From: Litchfieldella xinjiangensis | GTDB lineage: Bacteria > Pseudomonadota > Gammaproteobacteria > Pseudomonadales > Halomonadaceae | DNA: 64,000 bases | Direction of reading: 5' to 3' | Assembly (NCBI RefSeq): GCF_000759345.1 | Contig: NZ_JPZL01000002.1 | Location: 558,001-622,000 of the forward strand | Shown here: positions 28,160 to 36,586 of the stretch, in pieces | Layout: each line of letters opens with the position of its first letter | Position numbering within the stretch: the first letter of the stretch is position 1 | Program-made: the position numbers and the translations under genes | Notes under the pieces: generated by a model | What the model saw: the letters and a program-made list of their open reading frames with translations, nothing else | What the model was told of the DNA's origin: nothing | Databases searched by the model: none

Positions 28160-29261
28160 CACCGACGCTTCGTTGTCGCTACGGGTCACTCAGCCGGGGC
28201 CGATTCCCCTGGCTGCCCAGTTCCAGTGTGCCCCCGGGGACCTGCTCGCGCTTGTCGGCCCGTCGGGGAGTGGCAAGACGACCCTGTTGCGGGCGATTGC
28301 CGGTCTCTATCGTCCGGCCGAGGGCTATATCAGTATTGGCGACGAGACTTGGCTGGATACCCAGCGAAATATCTGCCGTCGCCCACAGCAGCGACGCGTG
28401 GGGTTCGTCTTCCAGGACTATGCGCTTTTCCCCCACCTCACGGCACTGGGCAATGTCATGGCGGCGATGGGCCATGTGCCTCGCCATCAGCGCCGGGATC
28501 GTGCGAGAGAGTGGCTGGCCCGGGTACGGCTCGATGGGCTCGAGCAGCGACATCCCGCCCAGCTTTCCGGCGGCCAGCGCCAGCGCGTTGCAGTGGCCCG
28601 GGCCCTGGCCCGTGAACCGCGGGCGCTTCTGCTGGACGAACCGTTCTCGGCAGTCGACCAGGTCACTCGCCGTCGGTTACAACGTGAACTGGCATTGCTG
28701 CGTGACGCCATCGAAATTCCCATGATTCTAGTGACCCATGACCTCGAAGAAGCCGGGGCCCTGGCGGACAGGTTATGCGTGCTGCATAGCGGGCGAAGTT
28801 TACAGAGCGGTCCGCCGGAAAGCCTGTTTCGCAGGCCGGCCTCCGCACAAGTGGCCCGACTCTTGGATAAGCACAATGTCTTTTCGGGGCGAAAGGTCAT
28901 GGAAAATGGCCGGGCGTGCCTGGCCTGGGGTCCCTACCGACTCGAGGTGGAGAGGGGCCTGGAAGCCTATCGTGAGGGAGGGGCGCTGCAATGGTATATC
29001 CCACCTTCCGATGTCGTGGTGCATCGGCGCGGGCGACCGTCCAATGGGGAGCGGGAGAACCCAGTGACGGGCGTGATCTGCGAATTTATCGTGTTGGGCG
29101 GCATGACCCAGGTATCCCTGGGCTTTGACCATACCTCCGAGACGCTTCGTTTCGAGATGAGTACCCACGGCGCACGTCGAAACGGATTGGCGATCGATGT
29201 CAGTGTCGACGTCTCGTTACTGGCAACCGGTATCCATCTGATGCCCAGCGACGAGGGCTAA
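28152..29261 (+). CDS. modC: Molybdate ABC transporter ATPase
   Basis: The GTG at 28152 (VSSTDASLSL) follows GGGAGGGG; a GTG at 28137 is the alternative. The 369-residue product has Walker A GPSGSGKTT, FVFQDYALFPHLT, signature LSGGQRQR, Walker B ALLLDEPFSAVD and switch VTHDLEEA. The C-terminal region from about residue 295 (VTGVICEFIVLGGMTQVSLGF) is a MOP/TOBE domain that senses oxyanion. It powers molybdate import. The start overlaps modB by eight bases. Confidence 0.94.
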   Translation: MSSTDASLSLRVTQPGPIPLAAQFQCAPGDLLALVGPSGSGKTTLLRAIAGLYRPAEGYISIGDETWLDTQRNICRRPQQRRVGFVFQDYALFPHLTALGNVMAAMGHVPRHQRRDRAREWLARVRLDGLEQRHPAQLSGGQRQRVAVARALAREPRALLLDEPFSAVDQVTRRRLQRELALLRDAIEIPMILVTHDLEEAGALADRLCVLHSGRSLQSGPPESLFRRPASAQVARLLDKHNVFSGRKVMENGRACLAWGPYRLEVERGLEAYREGGALQWYIPPSDVVVHRRGRPSNGERENPVTGVICEFIVLGGMTQVSLGFDHTSETLRFEMSTHGARRNGLAIDVSVDVSLLATGIHLMPSDEG

Positions 29262-29439
29262 GTTGCCCTGGCTTGGCAATTTGCTTGGTAACCTGAGCGA
29301 GTCAGCAGGGTGCGAGGTCGCGCGGCATATTATCATCAGCGAGCCTCGTTCATTGATGAGCAGGTAGTCACCGCTACGCAGATAAGCGACGATGGGTCGA
29401 AGCGAATCAAGCATAGTATAAGCATAAGGGGCTACGTGA
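29262..29439. other. Intergenic region after modC
   Basis: About 180 bp with no convincing gene, strong terminator or operator. A minus-strand frame through it has no ribosome-binding site and is not called. Confidence 0.5.
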
Positions 29440-29964
29440 ATGCTGCTAGCGCGCCGCAGATTACTTGAATGGATGGTCGGCGGGGCCTGCGCGGTCGCCT
29501 GGCCGGGGTCAGTGGCCTGGGCATCGGCCCAGCAGGCCGGGGCATCGCTGCCGACAGCCCCCTTGGTGATCCATAGTAACCATGGCCCGCATCGGCTCGA
29601 GGTGGAACTGGCGCGCAGCACGCGCGAGCGCGCACGGGGGCTGATGGATCGCGACCAATTGGCCGAGGATGGCGGCATGCTCTTTCTCTATGATCGCGTT
29701 CAATCATCGCGGCGAGGATTTTGGATGTACCGCACGCGCATTCCTCTCGATATCGCTTTCATCGCTCCGTCGGGTAGCATTGCAGCGATCCGACAGATGA
29801 CCCCTTGCCAAGCTCAGGCACCAAGCGAATGCCCAGCGTATGCCGCCGGTGTCTCCTATGTTGCAGCACTGGAAGTCAACGCGGGCTATTTCAAAGAACG
29901 AGGCATCGAAGTGGGGGATTGCGTAAGCCTGCCTGGCGATATCGCCAGTGACTGTCGACCCTGA
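29440..29964 (+). CDS. Exported DUF192 family protein
   Basis: The 174-residue protein has an N-terminal export signal (about 1-30) beginning LLARRRLLEW, whose arginine cluster could suit Tat or Sec. The DUF192 domain follows with LEVELARSTRERARGLMDRDQLAEDGGMLFLYD, FWMYRTRIPLDIAFI and ALEVNAGYFKERGIEVGD. DUF192 proteins are small, secreted or periplasmic, and of unknown function. The ribosome-binding site is poor, so the exact start is uncertain. It converges on the eamA-like gene with an 11-bp gap. Confidence 0.82.
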   Translation: MLLARRRLLEWMVGGACAVAWPGSVAWASAQQAGASLPTAPLVIHSNHGPHRLEVELARSTRERARGLMDRDQLAEDGGMLFLYDRVQSSRRGFWMYRTRIPLDIAFIAPSGSIAAIRQMTPCQAQAPSECPAYAAGVSYVAALEVNAGYFKERGIEVGDCVSLPGDIASDCRP

Positions 29965-29975
29965 AGGCGGTGATG

Positions 29976-30836
29976 TTAGGGGGACGTGCGCCGCGGGCCG
30001 AAGCGCAGGATGATCAAGGCGATGCCCGCGACGACCAGCCCCCCGCCACTGAGCTTATGGATGCCCAGGGTATCGTCGAGAAGCAGGGCCCCCAAAAACA
30101 CGGCCGCCACAGGGACCAGGAGTGTGAGCGGTACGACCCGGTTGACGGGGTGCCGCCGCAACAGGCCGTACCAGAGACCGTACGCGGCGATGGACGACAT
30201 CACGGCGGTATACAACACGGCTCCCCATCCCGCCCATCCCGCGTTGACTATCGCCTCGACCTGCCCGCGCTCGAACAGCAGCGAGCCCAGCGCTACCTGG
30301 GGGACCGCGAATAACGCCACCCAGCCGGCCAGGGCCATGGGTGGCAGGTTGGGGCCTTGCTTGATGAGCAGTTGCGAGATTGCCCAGCCCAACGCACTCA
30401 GTAGCAACAGGGCCAATGGCAGCGCTGTAGGCAGAGTGGGCCCCCCCGCCAGTACGACCACACCGGCGAACGAGAGCAGCAGCCCCGCCAGGCGCTTTGG
30501 CCCCAGTCGTTCCTTGAGGAAGATGACGGCCAGCAACGTGGCGAAGGGGGTCCCCATCTGGACCAGCAAGGCGCCGGTACCGGCCTCGGCCTGGCTCAGG
30601 CCGATGAATAGAAGCGCAAAGTGCAGGGTGCCGAACGTGACCGACAGCAGCGCCAGAAAAGGTAATTGGTGTCGGTGTACCGGATAAAAGGGTACTAGCA
30701 ATGCAGCAACCAGAATGAAGCGTAGCGTCATCAGTAACAACGGAGGAATTTCAGCAACCCCGACCTTGATGACGATGATATTCAAGGCCCAGATGGCCAC
30801 GACGGTCAGTCCCAGCAGCACATCACGTAATGGCAC
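29976..30836 (-). CDS. DMT-superfamily exporter of the EamA type
   Basis: The GTG ending at 30836 follows AAGGA. The 286-residue protein has ten hydrophobic helices arranged as two EamA repeats (WALNIIVIKVGVAEIPP, TLRFILVA, VQMGTPFATLLAVIFLKERLG, GWAISQLLIKQG, YTAVMSSIAAYGLWY, PLTLLVPVAAVFLGALLL). Closest to E. coli EamA (YdeD), which exports cysteine and O-acetylserine. A specific substrate cannot be read from sequence. Confidence 0.85.
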   Translation of the reverse strand: MPLRDVLLGLTVVAIWALNIIVIKVGVAEIPPLLLMTLRFILVAALLVPFYPVHRHQLPFLALLSVTFGTLHFALLFIGLSQAEAGTGALLVQMGTPFATLLAVIFLKERLGPKRLAGLLLSFAGVVVLAGGPTLPTALPLALLLLSALGWAISQLLIKQGPNLPPMALAGWVALFAVPQVALGSLLFERGQVEAIVNAGWAGWGAVLYTAVMSSIAAYGLWYGLLRRHPVNRVVPLTLLVPVAAVFLGALLLDDTLGIHKLSGGGLVVAGIALIILRFGPRRTSP

Positions 30837-31136
30837 GGCACATCCTTGTCGGGTTGGATAAAGCAGGGTTTCCGTGAACGAGTCGGGAACAGCGCCTCGC
30901 CCATTCCTCCGAGCCTATCAGTAAATACCGCGTTGCATCTTCCTTTCAACGCTGGCCGCCTTACAATGACGCTTGCATCATGCCGACACTGACCCGGTGT
31001 CTCGCGGTCCGCCACAAGCGGCCAGCCCCTCTTTCCTACCCGGAAAGCGCAGCTTAGCTGACGACGTTTCGTCCCCACGCTTCATACCAATAAATGCCGC
31101 GGCCGTCTGGCCGGTGCACGCTAGCAAGGACAGAGA
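30837..31136. other. Divergent intergenic region before dctP
   Basis: About 300 bp separating eamA-like and dctP starts. It must carry both promoters. I found no convincing -35/-10 pair or operator. AAGGA precedes the dctP ATG. Confidence 0.5.
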
Positions 31137-32147
31137 ATGAACTCGACACGCCGCGTTTCCCCGCTCACTGCCGCTATCGCCGGCGCCACATTGTTATGTG
31201 CGGCATTCACCGTACAGGCCCGCGAATATTCGGTCTCCACGGTCCTCTCCGATGCCTTCCCCTGGGGGCAGGCTGCCGAAAAATGGGCGGACCTGGTCGA
31301 GGAGCGTTCCGAAGGCCGGATCACGCTTCGCGTCTATCCAAACTCCCAACTCGTCTCGGGAGACCAAACCCGGGAGTTCTCCGCGATGCGCCAAGGGCTC
31401 ATCGACATGGCCGTCGGTTCGACCATCAATTGGTCGCCCCAGGTGCCGGAGCTGAACCTGTTCTCGCTGCCGTTCCTGATACCCGATGAGGCCGCCGTGG
31501 ATGCCGTGACCGGTGGCGAAGCGGGCGCCCAGGTCTTCGCGGCGATCGAGTCGCGCGGCGTGGTTCCCCTGGCCTGGGGCGAGAACGGTTTCCGCCAGCT
31601 TTCGAACTCACGCGGTCCCATCGACGAGCCGTCCGATCTGGCAGGGCTCAAGATTCGTGTCGTGGGCTCCCCCCTGTTCCAGGATACGTTCGAGGCGCTT
31701 GATGCCAACCCGACCCAGATGAGCTGGGCCGATGCCAAGCCGGCGCTGACGACCGGGGCCGTGGATGGTCAGGAGAACCCGCTGTCGGTCTTCGATGTGG
31801 CGCGTATCGATCAGGTGGGCCAGGAACACCTGACCTTATGGAACTACATGAACGATCCGCTGATCTTCGCCGTCAACGAGCGAGTCTGGGCCTCCATCGA
31901 GGAAGCGGATCGAGAATTGCTTCGCCAAGCGGCGGTGGACGCAGGGCAGTGGGAAATCCGCAAGACCCGCGAGGAAGAGAGCGAGCGTCTAGCGGCGATC
32001 AAGGAACGCGGGGTCCAGGTCACCGATCTCACCGAGGCGCAGTATCAGGCCTTCGTCGATGCGACACAGAGCGTCTATGAAACGTGGGTGCCGGAAATTG
32101 GCGAGGACCTTGTCGAGACCGCCCGCCAGGAGATCGAGGCGCGCTAA
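31137..32147 (+). CDS. dctP: TRAP transporter substrate-binding protein (DctP), second system
   Basis: The 336-residue protein has a signal peptide ending AAFTVQAREY. DctP features follow: WADLVEERSEGRITLRVYPNSQLVSGDQ, PFLIPDEAA, LKIRVVGSPLF with the ligand-binding arginine, LDANPTQMSWADAKPAL, AVDGQENPLSVF and VPEIGEDLVETARQE. It delivers an organic acid to DctQM. No regulator lies beside it, so the substrate is unknown. It leads a dctPQM operon. Confidence 0.93.
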   Translation: MNSTRRVSPLTAAIAGATLLCAAFTVQAREYSVSTVLSDAFPWGQAAEKWADLVEERSEGRITLRVYPNSQLVSGDQTREFSAMRQGLIDMAVGSTINWSPQVPELNLFSLPFLIPDEAAVDAVTGGEAGAQVFAAIESRGVVPLAWGENGFRQLSNSRGPIDEPSDLAGLKIRVVGSPLFQDTFEALDANPTQMSWADAKPALTTGAVDGQENPLSVFDVARIDQVGQEHLTLWNYMNDPLIFAVNERVWASIEEADRELLRQAAVDAGQWEIRKTREEESERLAAIKERGVQVTDLTEAQYQAFVDATQSVYETWVPEIGEDLVETARQEIEAR

Positions 32148-32165
32148 ACGATCATAGTCGTTTCT

Positions 32166-32189
32166 GCTGCCGTCCAACCGGGCGGCAGC
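32166..32189 (+). terminator. Hairpin between dctP and dctQ (second system)
   Basis: Positions 32166-32175 pair with 32180-32189 with one G-U pair and an AACC loop, 18 bp after the dctP stop. CTGTTTTCG follows, a short T-run that could give partial termination. Its location matches hairpins in the other TRAP operons. Confidence 0.72.
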
Positions 32190-32207
32190 CCTGTTTTCGA
32201 GGTCGTC

Positions 32208-32687
32208 ATGCAATCCCAACCCGATGCCCGCCTGGAGCGGGTGCTGGCTACGCTGGCGTTGGTCATCATCGCGCTGATCAGTTTGGCCAACGTCGTCGTG
32301 CGCTACATCACTGGAGGCTCGTTCGCCTTCACCGAAGAGTTTTCAGTTTTCCTTCTCGTGGTGCTTACCTTTGCCGGCGCTTCCGTGGCGCTGCGCCGTA
32401 ACGGCCATATTCGTATTGGATTGCTCGAGCGGGCCCTGCCCGAGGGGCCGCGCCGTATGCTGATCATTCTGCAGTGGATCAGCGGCATGATCGTACTGGG
32501 GTTGATTACGGGGTATGGAGGCCTGCTGACCTGGGAGGAGTACCAGTGGCAATCTCGCTCACCCGGGTTGGGGTTGCCGCAGTGGTGGTACCTTGCCTGG
32601 CTTCCCCTGTTATCAGGCTTGATGCTCGTACGCATTACCCAACAGTCGATCGATCGTCTACGCGGGAGACTCGTCGATGAGTCCTGA
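32208..32687 (+). CDS. dctQ: TRAP transporter small permease (DctQ), second system
   Basis: The 159-residue protein has four membrane helices. It carries the family pattern VVRYITGGSFAFTEEFSVFLLVVLTFAGASVALRRNGHIRI, with a helix pair near the C-terminus. It forms the small subunit of the uptake complex. The end overlaps the dctM start by 11 bases, indicating coupled translation. Confidence 0.93.
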   Translation: MQSQPDARLERVLATLALVIIALISLANVVVRYITGGSFAFTEEFSVFLLVVLTFAGASVALRRNGHIRIGLLERALPEGPRRMLIILQWISGMIVLGLITGYGGLLTWEEYQWQSRSPGLGLPQWWYLAWLPLLSGLMLVRITQQSIDRLRGRLVDES

Positions 32688-33972
32688 CGTGTGGATGCTG
32701 TTGAGTTTCCTGGCCCTGTTACTGGTGGGGGTGCCCGTTGCGTTCTCCCTGGGGCTGGCGGGTGCCGTGGGTATCGTCAGTGGCCTCTCGCCGGCCATGT
32801 TGGCGACCTTGGGAACCAATACCTATAACAGTGTCGCCAAGTATCCGTTGATCGCGATCCCGCTGTTCATTCTTACTGGCCTGATCTTCGAGCGCGCCGG
32901 GGTGGCGGGGCGGCTGGTGCGTTTCGCTCAGGCCCTGATCGGCCCCAGACACGGTGGTCTGGCGCTGGTGGCCGTACTGGTATGCATGATCATGGGGGGC
33001 ATGAGCGGCTCGGGACCTGCCGATGCCGCAGCGGTGGCCATGGTCATGCTGCCCAGCATGACGCGGGCCGGCTATCCCAAACCGTTCTCCGCTACCTTGA
33101 TCGCTGCTTCGGCGTCTACCGCGATTTTGATTCCGCCGTCGGTAGCTCTGATCCTGTATTCGATCGTGGTGCCCGGTGTCGATCTGCGTGCGTTGTTTGC
33201 TGCGGGCCTGTTCCCGGGAATACTGGCCGGCCTCGCACTATTGTTGCCTGCCTTGTGGCTATCGCGTCATTACCGGTGGGAATCACCGGACGCCGGTGAG
33301 CGGCCCCCGCTGGGGGAAAGCTTCAAGCAGGCATTGCCCGCCTTGTTCGCGCCGGTACTGATTTTGGGCGGCCTTCGCAGTGGCCTGTTCACACCCACCG
33401 AGGCGGCCGTGGCCGCCGTTGCCTATGGGGTCGTGGTCGGACTGTTTTTGACACGAGAGCTTGGCTGGCGAGAGCTTTGGCATTTATTCGGTGAGGCAGC
33501 GGTGATTTCGGGCGTGGTCATGCTGATCATTGCCCTGGCCGGGATCTTTGCCTGGGCGGGTACGATGCTTGGTACCTTCCGCGAACTGGCCGAGTGGATC
33601 ATTGGTCTTTCCGATAACGGCACGCTCTTGCTGCTTTTCATCATGCTCGCCGTGCTGGCGGCAGGCATGGTGCTCGACGCCATCTCGATCTACTTGATCA
33701 TGATGCCGATCCTGATCCCGGTCATGCAGCACTTCGGCTGGAATCCTGTCTGGTTCGGCATACTGCTGGCCATGAATATCGCCATCGGTCAGTTCACCCC
33801 GCCCGTGGCCGTCAACCTCATGGTGACGACCCAGGTGGCCAGGATACGACTTGAGCAAACCATCGGCTGGGCGGTGATATTCGTATTCGCCATGGCACTG
33901 GCGTTGTTATTGGTCGCCATGTTCCCGGATATCGCGCTGTGGCTGCCGCGCATCCTGGGGTATAACGTCTAA
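32677..33972 (+). CDS. dctM: TRAP transporter large permease (DctM), second system
   Basis: The 431-residue membrane protein shows DctM motifs: GVPVAFSLGLAGAVG, YPLIAIPLFILTGLIFERAGVAGRL, MGGMSGSGPADAAAVAMVMLPSM, ILIPPSVALILY, LFTPTEAAVAAVAYG and NIAIGQFTPPVAVNL. It moves the acid with Na+ or H+. It completes the operon, and a small DUF4124 gene starts 30 bp later on the same strand. Confidence 0.95.
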   Translation: MSPDVWMLLSFLALLLVGVPVAFSLGLAGAVGIVSGLSPAMLATLGTNTYNSVAKYPLIAIPLFILTGLIFERAGVAGRLVRFAQALIGPRHGGLALVAVLVCMIMGGMSGSGPADAAAVAMVMLPSMTRAGYPKPFSATLIAASASTAILIPPSVALILYSIVVPGVDLRALFAAGLFPGILAGLALLLPALWLSRHYRWESPDAGERPPLGESFKQALPALFAPVLILGGLRSGLFTPTEAAVAAVAYGVVVGLFLTRELGWRELWHLFGEAAVISGVVMLIIALAGIFAWAGTMLGTFRELAEWIIGLSDNGTLLLLFIMLAVLAAGMVLDAISIYLIMMPILIPVMQHFGWNPVWFGILLAMNIAIGQFTPPVAVNLMVTTQVARIRLEQTIGWAVIFVFAMALALLLVAMFPDIALWLPRILGYNV

Positions 33973-34001
33973 CATCCATGAATTGGCCAGGGAAGGGCAG
34001 G

Positions 34002-34439
34002 ATGTCTCGATCTCGATGCGGTGTGTCGATAATGGCGGCGGCGATAGCGCTGATGCTGTCTGTGGGGGGCGCCTGGGCCCAGGCCCCGCTCTATACCTGG
34101 CAGGATGCCGATGGGCGCCGCCATTATGCCGATCAACCACCCGACCGGGACCCGAGCATCTCGCTCGAACTTCAGATCGATATTGGCGAGCTGCCGGCAC
34201 TCAATAGTATGCAGGCACCGGGCGACTCTCCCTACCGCCCCCTGTCACCGCCCGAACCGCCCAAGCCTGCCGCGCCGGCCGGGACACAAGCAGCGACTTG
34301 CCGTGCCCTGGCGCAGCGCCTCGTCCAGGTTCAGCAGGCGTTGCGTGCAGGTTACGTCGAACCTCGAGGGAATCGACTGCGCGCCGAGCGCCGACAACTC
34401 CAGGCACGCTATCGGCAGTCCTGTCGAAGACACGACTGA
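34002..34439 (+). CDS. Exported DUF4124 domain protein
   Basis: I place the start at the ATG at 34002 (MSRSRCGVSIMAAAI), preceded by GGAAGGGCAG. An ATG at 33978 is possible. The 145-residue product has a signal peptide ending GGAWAQ, then the DUF4124 motif LYTWQDADGRRHYADQPP. A proline-rich linker and a basic, arginine-rich C-terminal helix with two cysteines follow. DUF4124 proteins are periplasmic and poorly understood. It probably reads through from the TRAP operon, but no functional link is apparent. Confidence 0.8.
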   Translation: MSRSRCGVSIMAAAIALMLSVGGAWAQAPLYTWQDADGRRHYADQPPDRDPSISLELQIDIGELPALNSMQAPGDSPYRPLSPPEPPKPAAPAGTQAATCRALAQRLVQVQQALRAGYVEPRGNRLRAERRQLQARYRQSCRRHD

Positions 34440-34447
34440 TCGGCGCG

Positions 34448-34984
34448 TCAAGACGACCGTTGCTCCTGTGCCGCCAATAGCTCTCTGTGCAGCTCGGCGG
34501 CGGCCTCATCGAACAGCACGAAACGTACTCGTTCGAGGTGGCGGCACTGTGTTGCGGTTTCACTCACCGTCTTCAAGGCGATACGGGCGGCATCGGCCAT
34601 GGGATAGCCGAAGGCGCCGGTCGAGAGCGAGGGAAAGGCCAGTGAGGACAGCTCGTGCTCGTCGGCCAGCGTCATGGCATTGCGATAACAGGCCGCAAGC
34701 AGTTCAGCGGCGGGTTCGTCGACACCGTACACGGGTCCCAGGCAGTGGATCACGTATCGATTGGGCAGGTCGTGTCCAGAGGTGATGACCGCCTGGCCGG
34801 GTTTGATCGGTGCCAGCGGCCGGCACTCTTCCTCGAGTCCGGGACCAGCAGCCCGATGCAATGCGCCTGCAACGCCGCCACCGATCTGCAGTTCGGCATT
34901 GGCCGCATTGACCACGGCATCCATTTCCGCCTGCCGGGCTATATCGCCTTGTTTGCATTCGATCGTGATGCGTTGTGTGGACAT
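34448..34984 (-). CDS. Macrodomain protein (YmdB-like ADP-ribosyl hydrolase)
   Basis: The 178-residue protein is a single macrodomain: ITIECKQGDIARQAEMDAVVNAANAEL, GGGVAGALHRAAGPGLEEEC, YVIHCLGPVYG, AFPSLSTGAFGYPMADAARIAL. The NAAN and GGGV loops match O-acetyl-ADP-ribose deacetylases of the YmdB/MacroD class, which also remove mono-ADP-ribose from proteins. It stands alone, convergent with the DUF4124 gene. Confidence 0.9.
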   Translation of the reverse strand: MSTQRITIECKQGDIARQAEMDAVVNAANAELQIGGGVAGALHRAAGPGLEEECRPLAPIKPGQAVITSGHDLPNRYVIHCLGPVYGVDEPAAELLAACYRNAMTLADEHELSSLAFPSLSTGAFGYPMADAARIALKTVSETATQCRHLERVRFVLFDEAAAELHRELLAAQEQRSS

Positions 34985-35474
34985 GGTGTGCTTCCTCCCT
35001 GTCAGTGGCTGCTATCGGATGGTTTCCGGGCTTACGTTTACCAGAGCCTGCCTACAGATTGGCAGCGGCAGCGCCCCGCGTCTGCCTGGCGACGCTTTTT
35101 TCTTGGCCTACGGGGCGGTTTCAGCGTAACGTTAAGTAATCGAGCCCTGCCCCGACGTCTCCTTTCGTGTAAAAAGACACTCACAACTTGGTGCGTTTTT
35201 CGCTAAAGTAGCGCCATGCCAATCTTCATCGCCCGGCGGTGCAGCGTTGGCCAGTGCTGGGGTTTACGGCTATAACTCAAGCATGCCCGGACGTCGACGG
35301 GGCGATTCCCGAGGCACGACGTCAGGTAACCATGTTGTTATCTGGTTAGTGGTGCGGGTCGAGGTGATTTCAGGTCGTCTCGGGCGAATCGCGATCCCCG
35401 GGCAGGATTTCAACAAGCAAGGGAAACGGGGCGGCGCGTCCGCCAGCTTTGCCTACAACATTAGAGGTGTCTTC
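34985..35474. other. Intergenic region upstream of the TAXI TRAP operon
   Basis: About 490 bp between divergent genes with no supported coding region. An in-frame extension of the TAXI gene back to 35247 lacks homology and a ribosome-binding site. A small CGCTA-AAG-TAGCG inverted repeat at 35201-35213 is the only structure I saw. Confidence 0.5.
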
Positions 35475-36455
35475 ATGAAACGCCACGCTTTTACCGCTGC
35501 CACCTTCACGGGTGCACTTCTCGGGGCTGCGATGTTCTCGGCGCCGGCGGTAGCGCAGGAACGCTTCATCACGATCGGTACCGGCGGCCAGACCGGCGTG
35601 TACTATGTCGTCGGCCAGTCGGTATGCCGTATGGTCAACCGCGGCTCCGATGAGCACAACATTCGTTGTAACGCGCCTTCCACTGGGGGATCGGTCGCAA
35701 ACGTCAACGGCATTCGTTCCGGCGAACTCGACATGGGCGTCGTACAGTCCGACGTGCAGTACCAGGCGTACAACGGTACCGGCAACTTCGAGGACAACGC
35801 CTACGAAGACCTGCGTGCGGTGTTCAAGATTCATGGCGAGCCGCTGACCGTCGTTGCACGTAGCGATTCCGGCATCGAACACATCAGCGATTTCGAAGGC
35901 AAGCGCGTCAATATCGGTAACCCGGGTTCCGGCCAGCGCAACACCATGGAAGTGGTGATGGAAAAGATGGGCTGGACCACAGATACCTTCTCGCTGGCCT
36001 CCGAGCTGGACGCCGCCGAGCAGGCCTCGGCCCTGTCCGATAACAACATCGATGCCATGGTCTATGTCGTGGGTCACCCCAACGGTTCGATCCAGGAAGC
36101 CACCACGACCGTCGATGCACGCCTGGTACCGGTGAGCGGCGACGAGATCGACGCACTGGTCGAAGAGTATCCTTACTATGCCAAGGCAACCATCCCCGGT
36201 GGCCTATATCGCGGCAATGACGAGGATGTCGACACCTTCGGGGTGGCAGCGACCTTCGTGACCACCGCCGACACCGATGAAGAAGTCGTCTACGAGACCG
36301 TCAAGGCGGTATTCGAGAACTTCGATCGCTTCAAGCGCCTGCACCCGGCGTTCGAGAACCTTGATGAGCAAGACATGATTTCTCAAGGTCTCTCGGCACC
36401 GTTGCATGAAGGCGCCAAGCGCTACTACACCGAGCGTGGCTGGCTCGAAGAGTAA
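35475..36455 (+). CDS. TAXI-family TRAP substrate-binding protein
   Basis: The ATG at 35475 follows GAGGTG. The 326-residue protein has a signal peptide ending APAVAQ, then TAXI-family text: RFITIGTGGQTGVYYVVGQSVCRMV, CNAPSTGGSVANVNGIRSGELDMGVVQSDVQYQAY, VNIGNPGSGQRNTMEVVMEKMGW and the terminal GLSAPLHEGAKRYYTERGW. Characterised TAXI proteins bind glutamate or other carboxylates and work with fused QM permeases, as here. The specific ligand is unknown. Confidence 0.94.
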   Translation: MKRHAFTAATFTGALLGAAMFSAPAVAQERFITIGTGGQTGVYYVVGQSVCRMVNRGSDEHNIRCNAPSTGGSVANVNGIRSGELDMGVVQSDVQYQAYNGTGNFEDNAYEDLRAVFKIHGEPLTVVARSDSGIEHISDFEGKRVNIGNPGSGQRNTMEVVMEKMGWTTDTFSLASELDAAEQASALSDNNIDAMVYVVGHPNGSIQEATTTVDARLVPVSGDEIDALVEEYPYYAKATIPGGLYRGNDEDVDTFGVAATFVTTADTDEEVVYETVKAVFENFDRFKRLHPAFENLDEQDMISQGLSAPLHEGAKRYYTERGWLEE

Positions 36456-36487
36456 GCCCGACGGTACGGAGTAGATGCTCCACTGAC

Positions 36488-36518
36488 GATGCGCGGCCTT
36501 CCTGGAAGGCCGCGCATC
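36488..36518 (+). terminator. 15-bp hairpin between TAXI gene and permease gene
   Basis: Positions 36488-36502 and 36504-36518 are perfect complements around a single T. CCTGTTTTGG follows, a short T-run. The hairpin starts 33 bp after the TAXI stop and precedes the permease start, like those in the three dctPQM operons. Confidence 0.78.
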
Positions 36519-36586
36519 CTGTTTTGGTAGACCCCCGGCGTGCAAACGCTTTTTGTGGCGACCGACGACGAGCAGGACACGCGCTC

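Noticed and set aside
29217-29402. Short minus-strand frame reading MLDSLRPIVAYLRSGDYLL
   Set aside because: It looks protein-like at first sight but has no ribosome-binding site, overlaps the 3' end of modC and matches no family I know.
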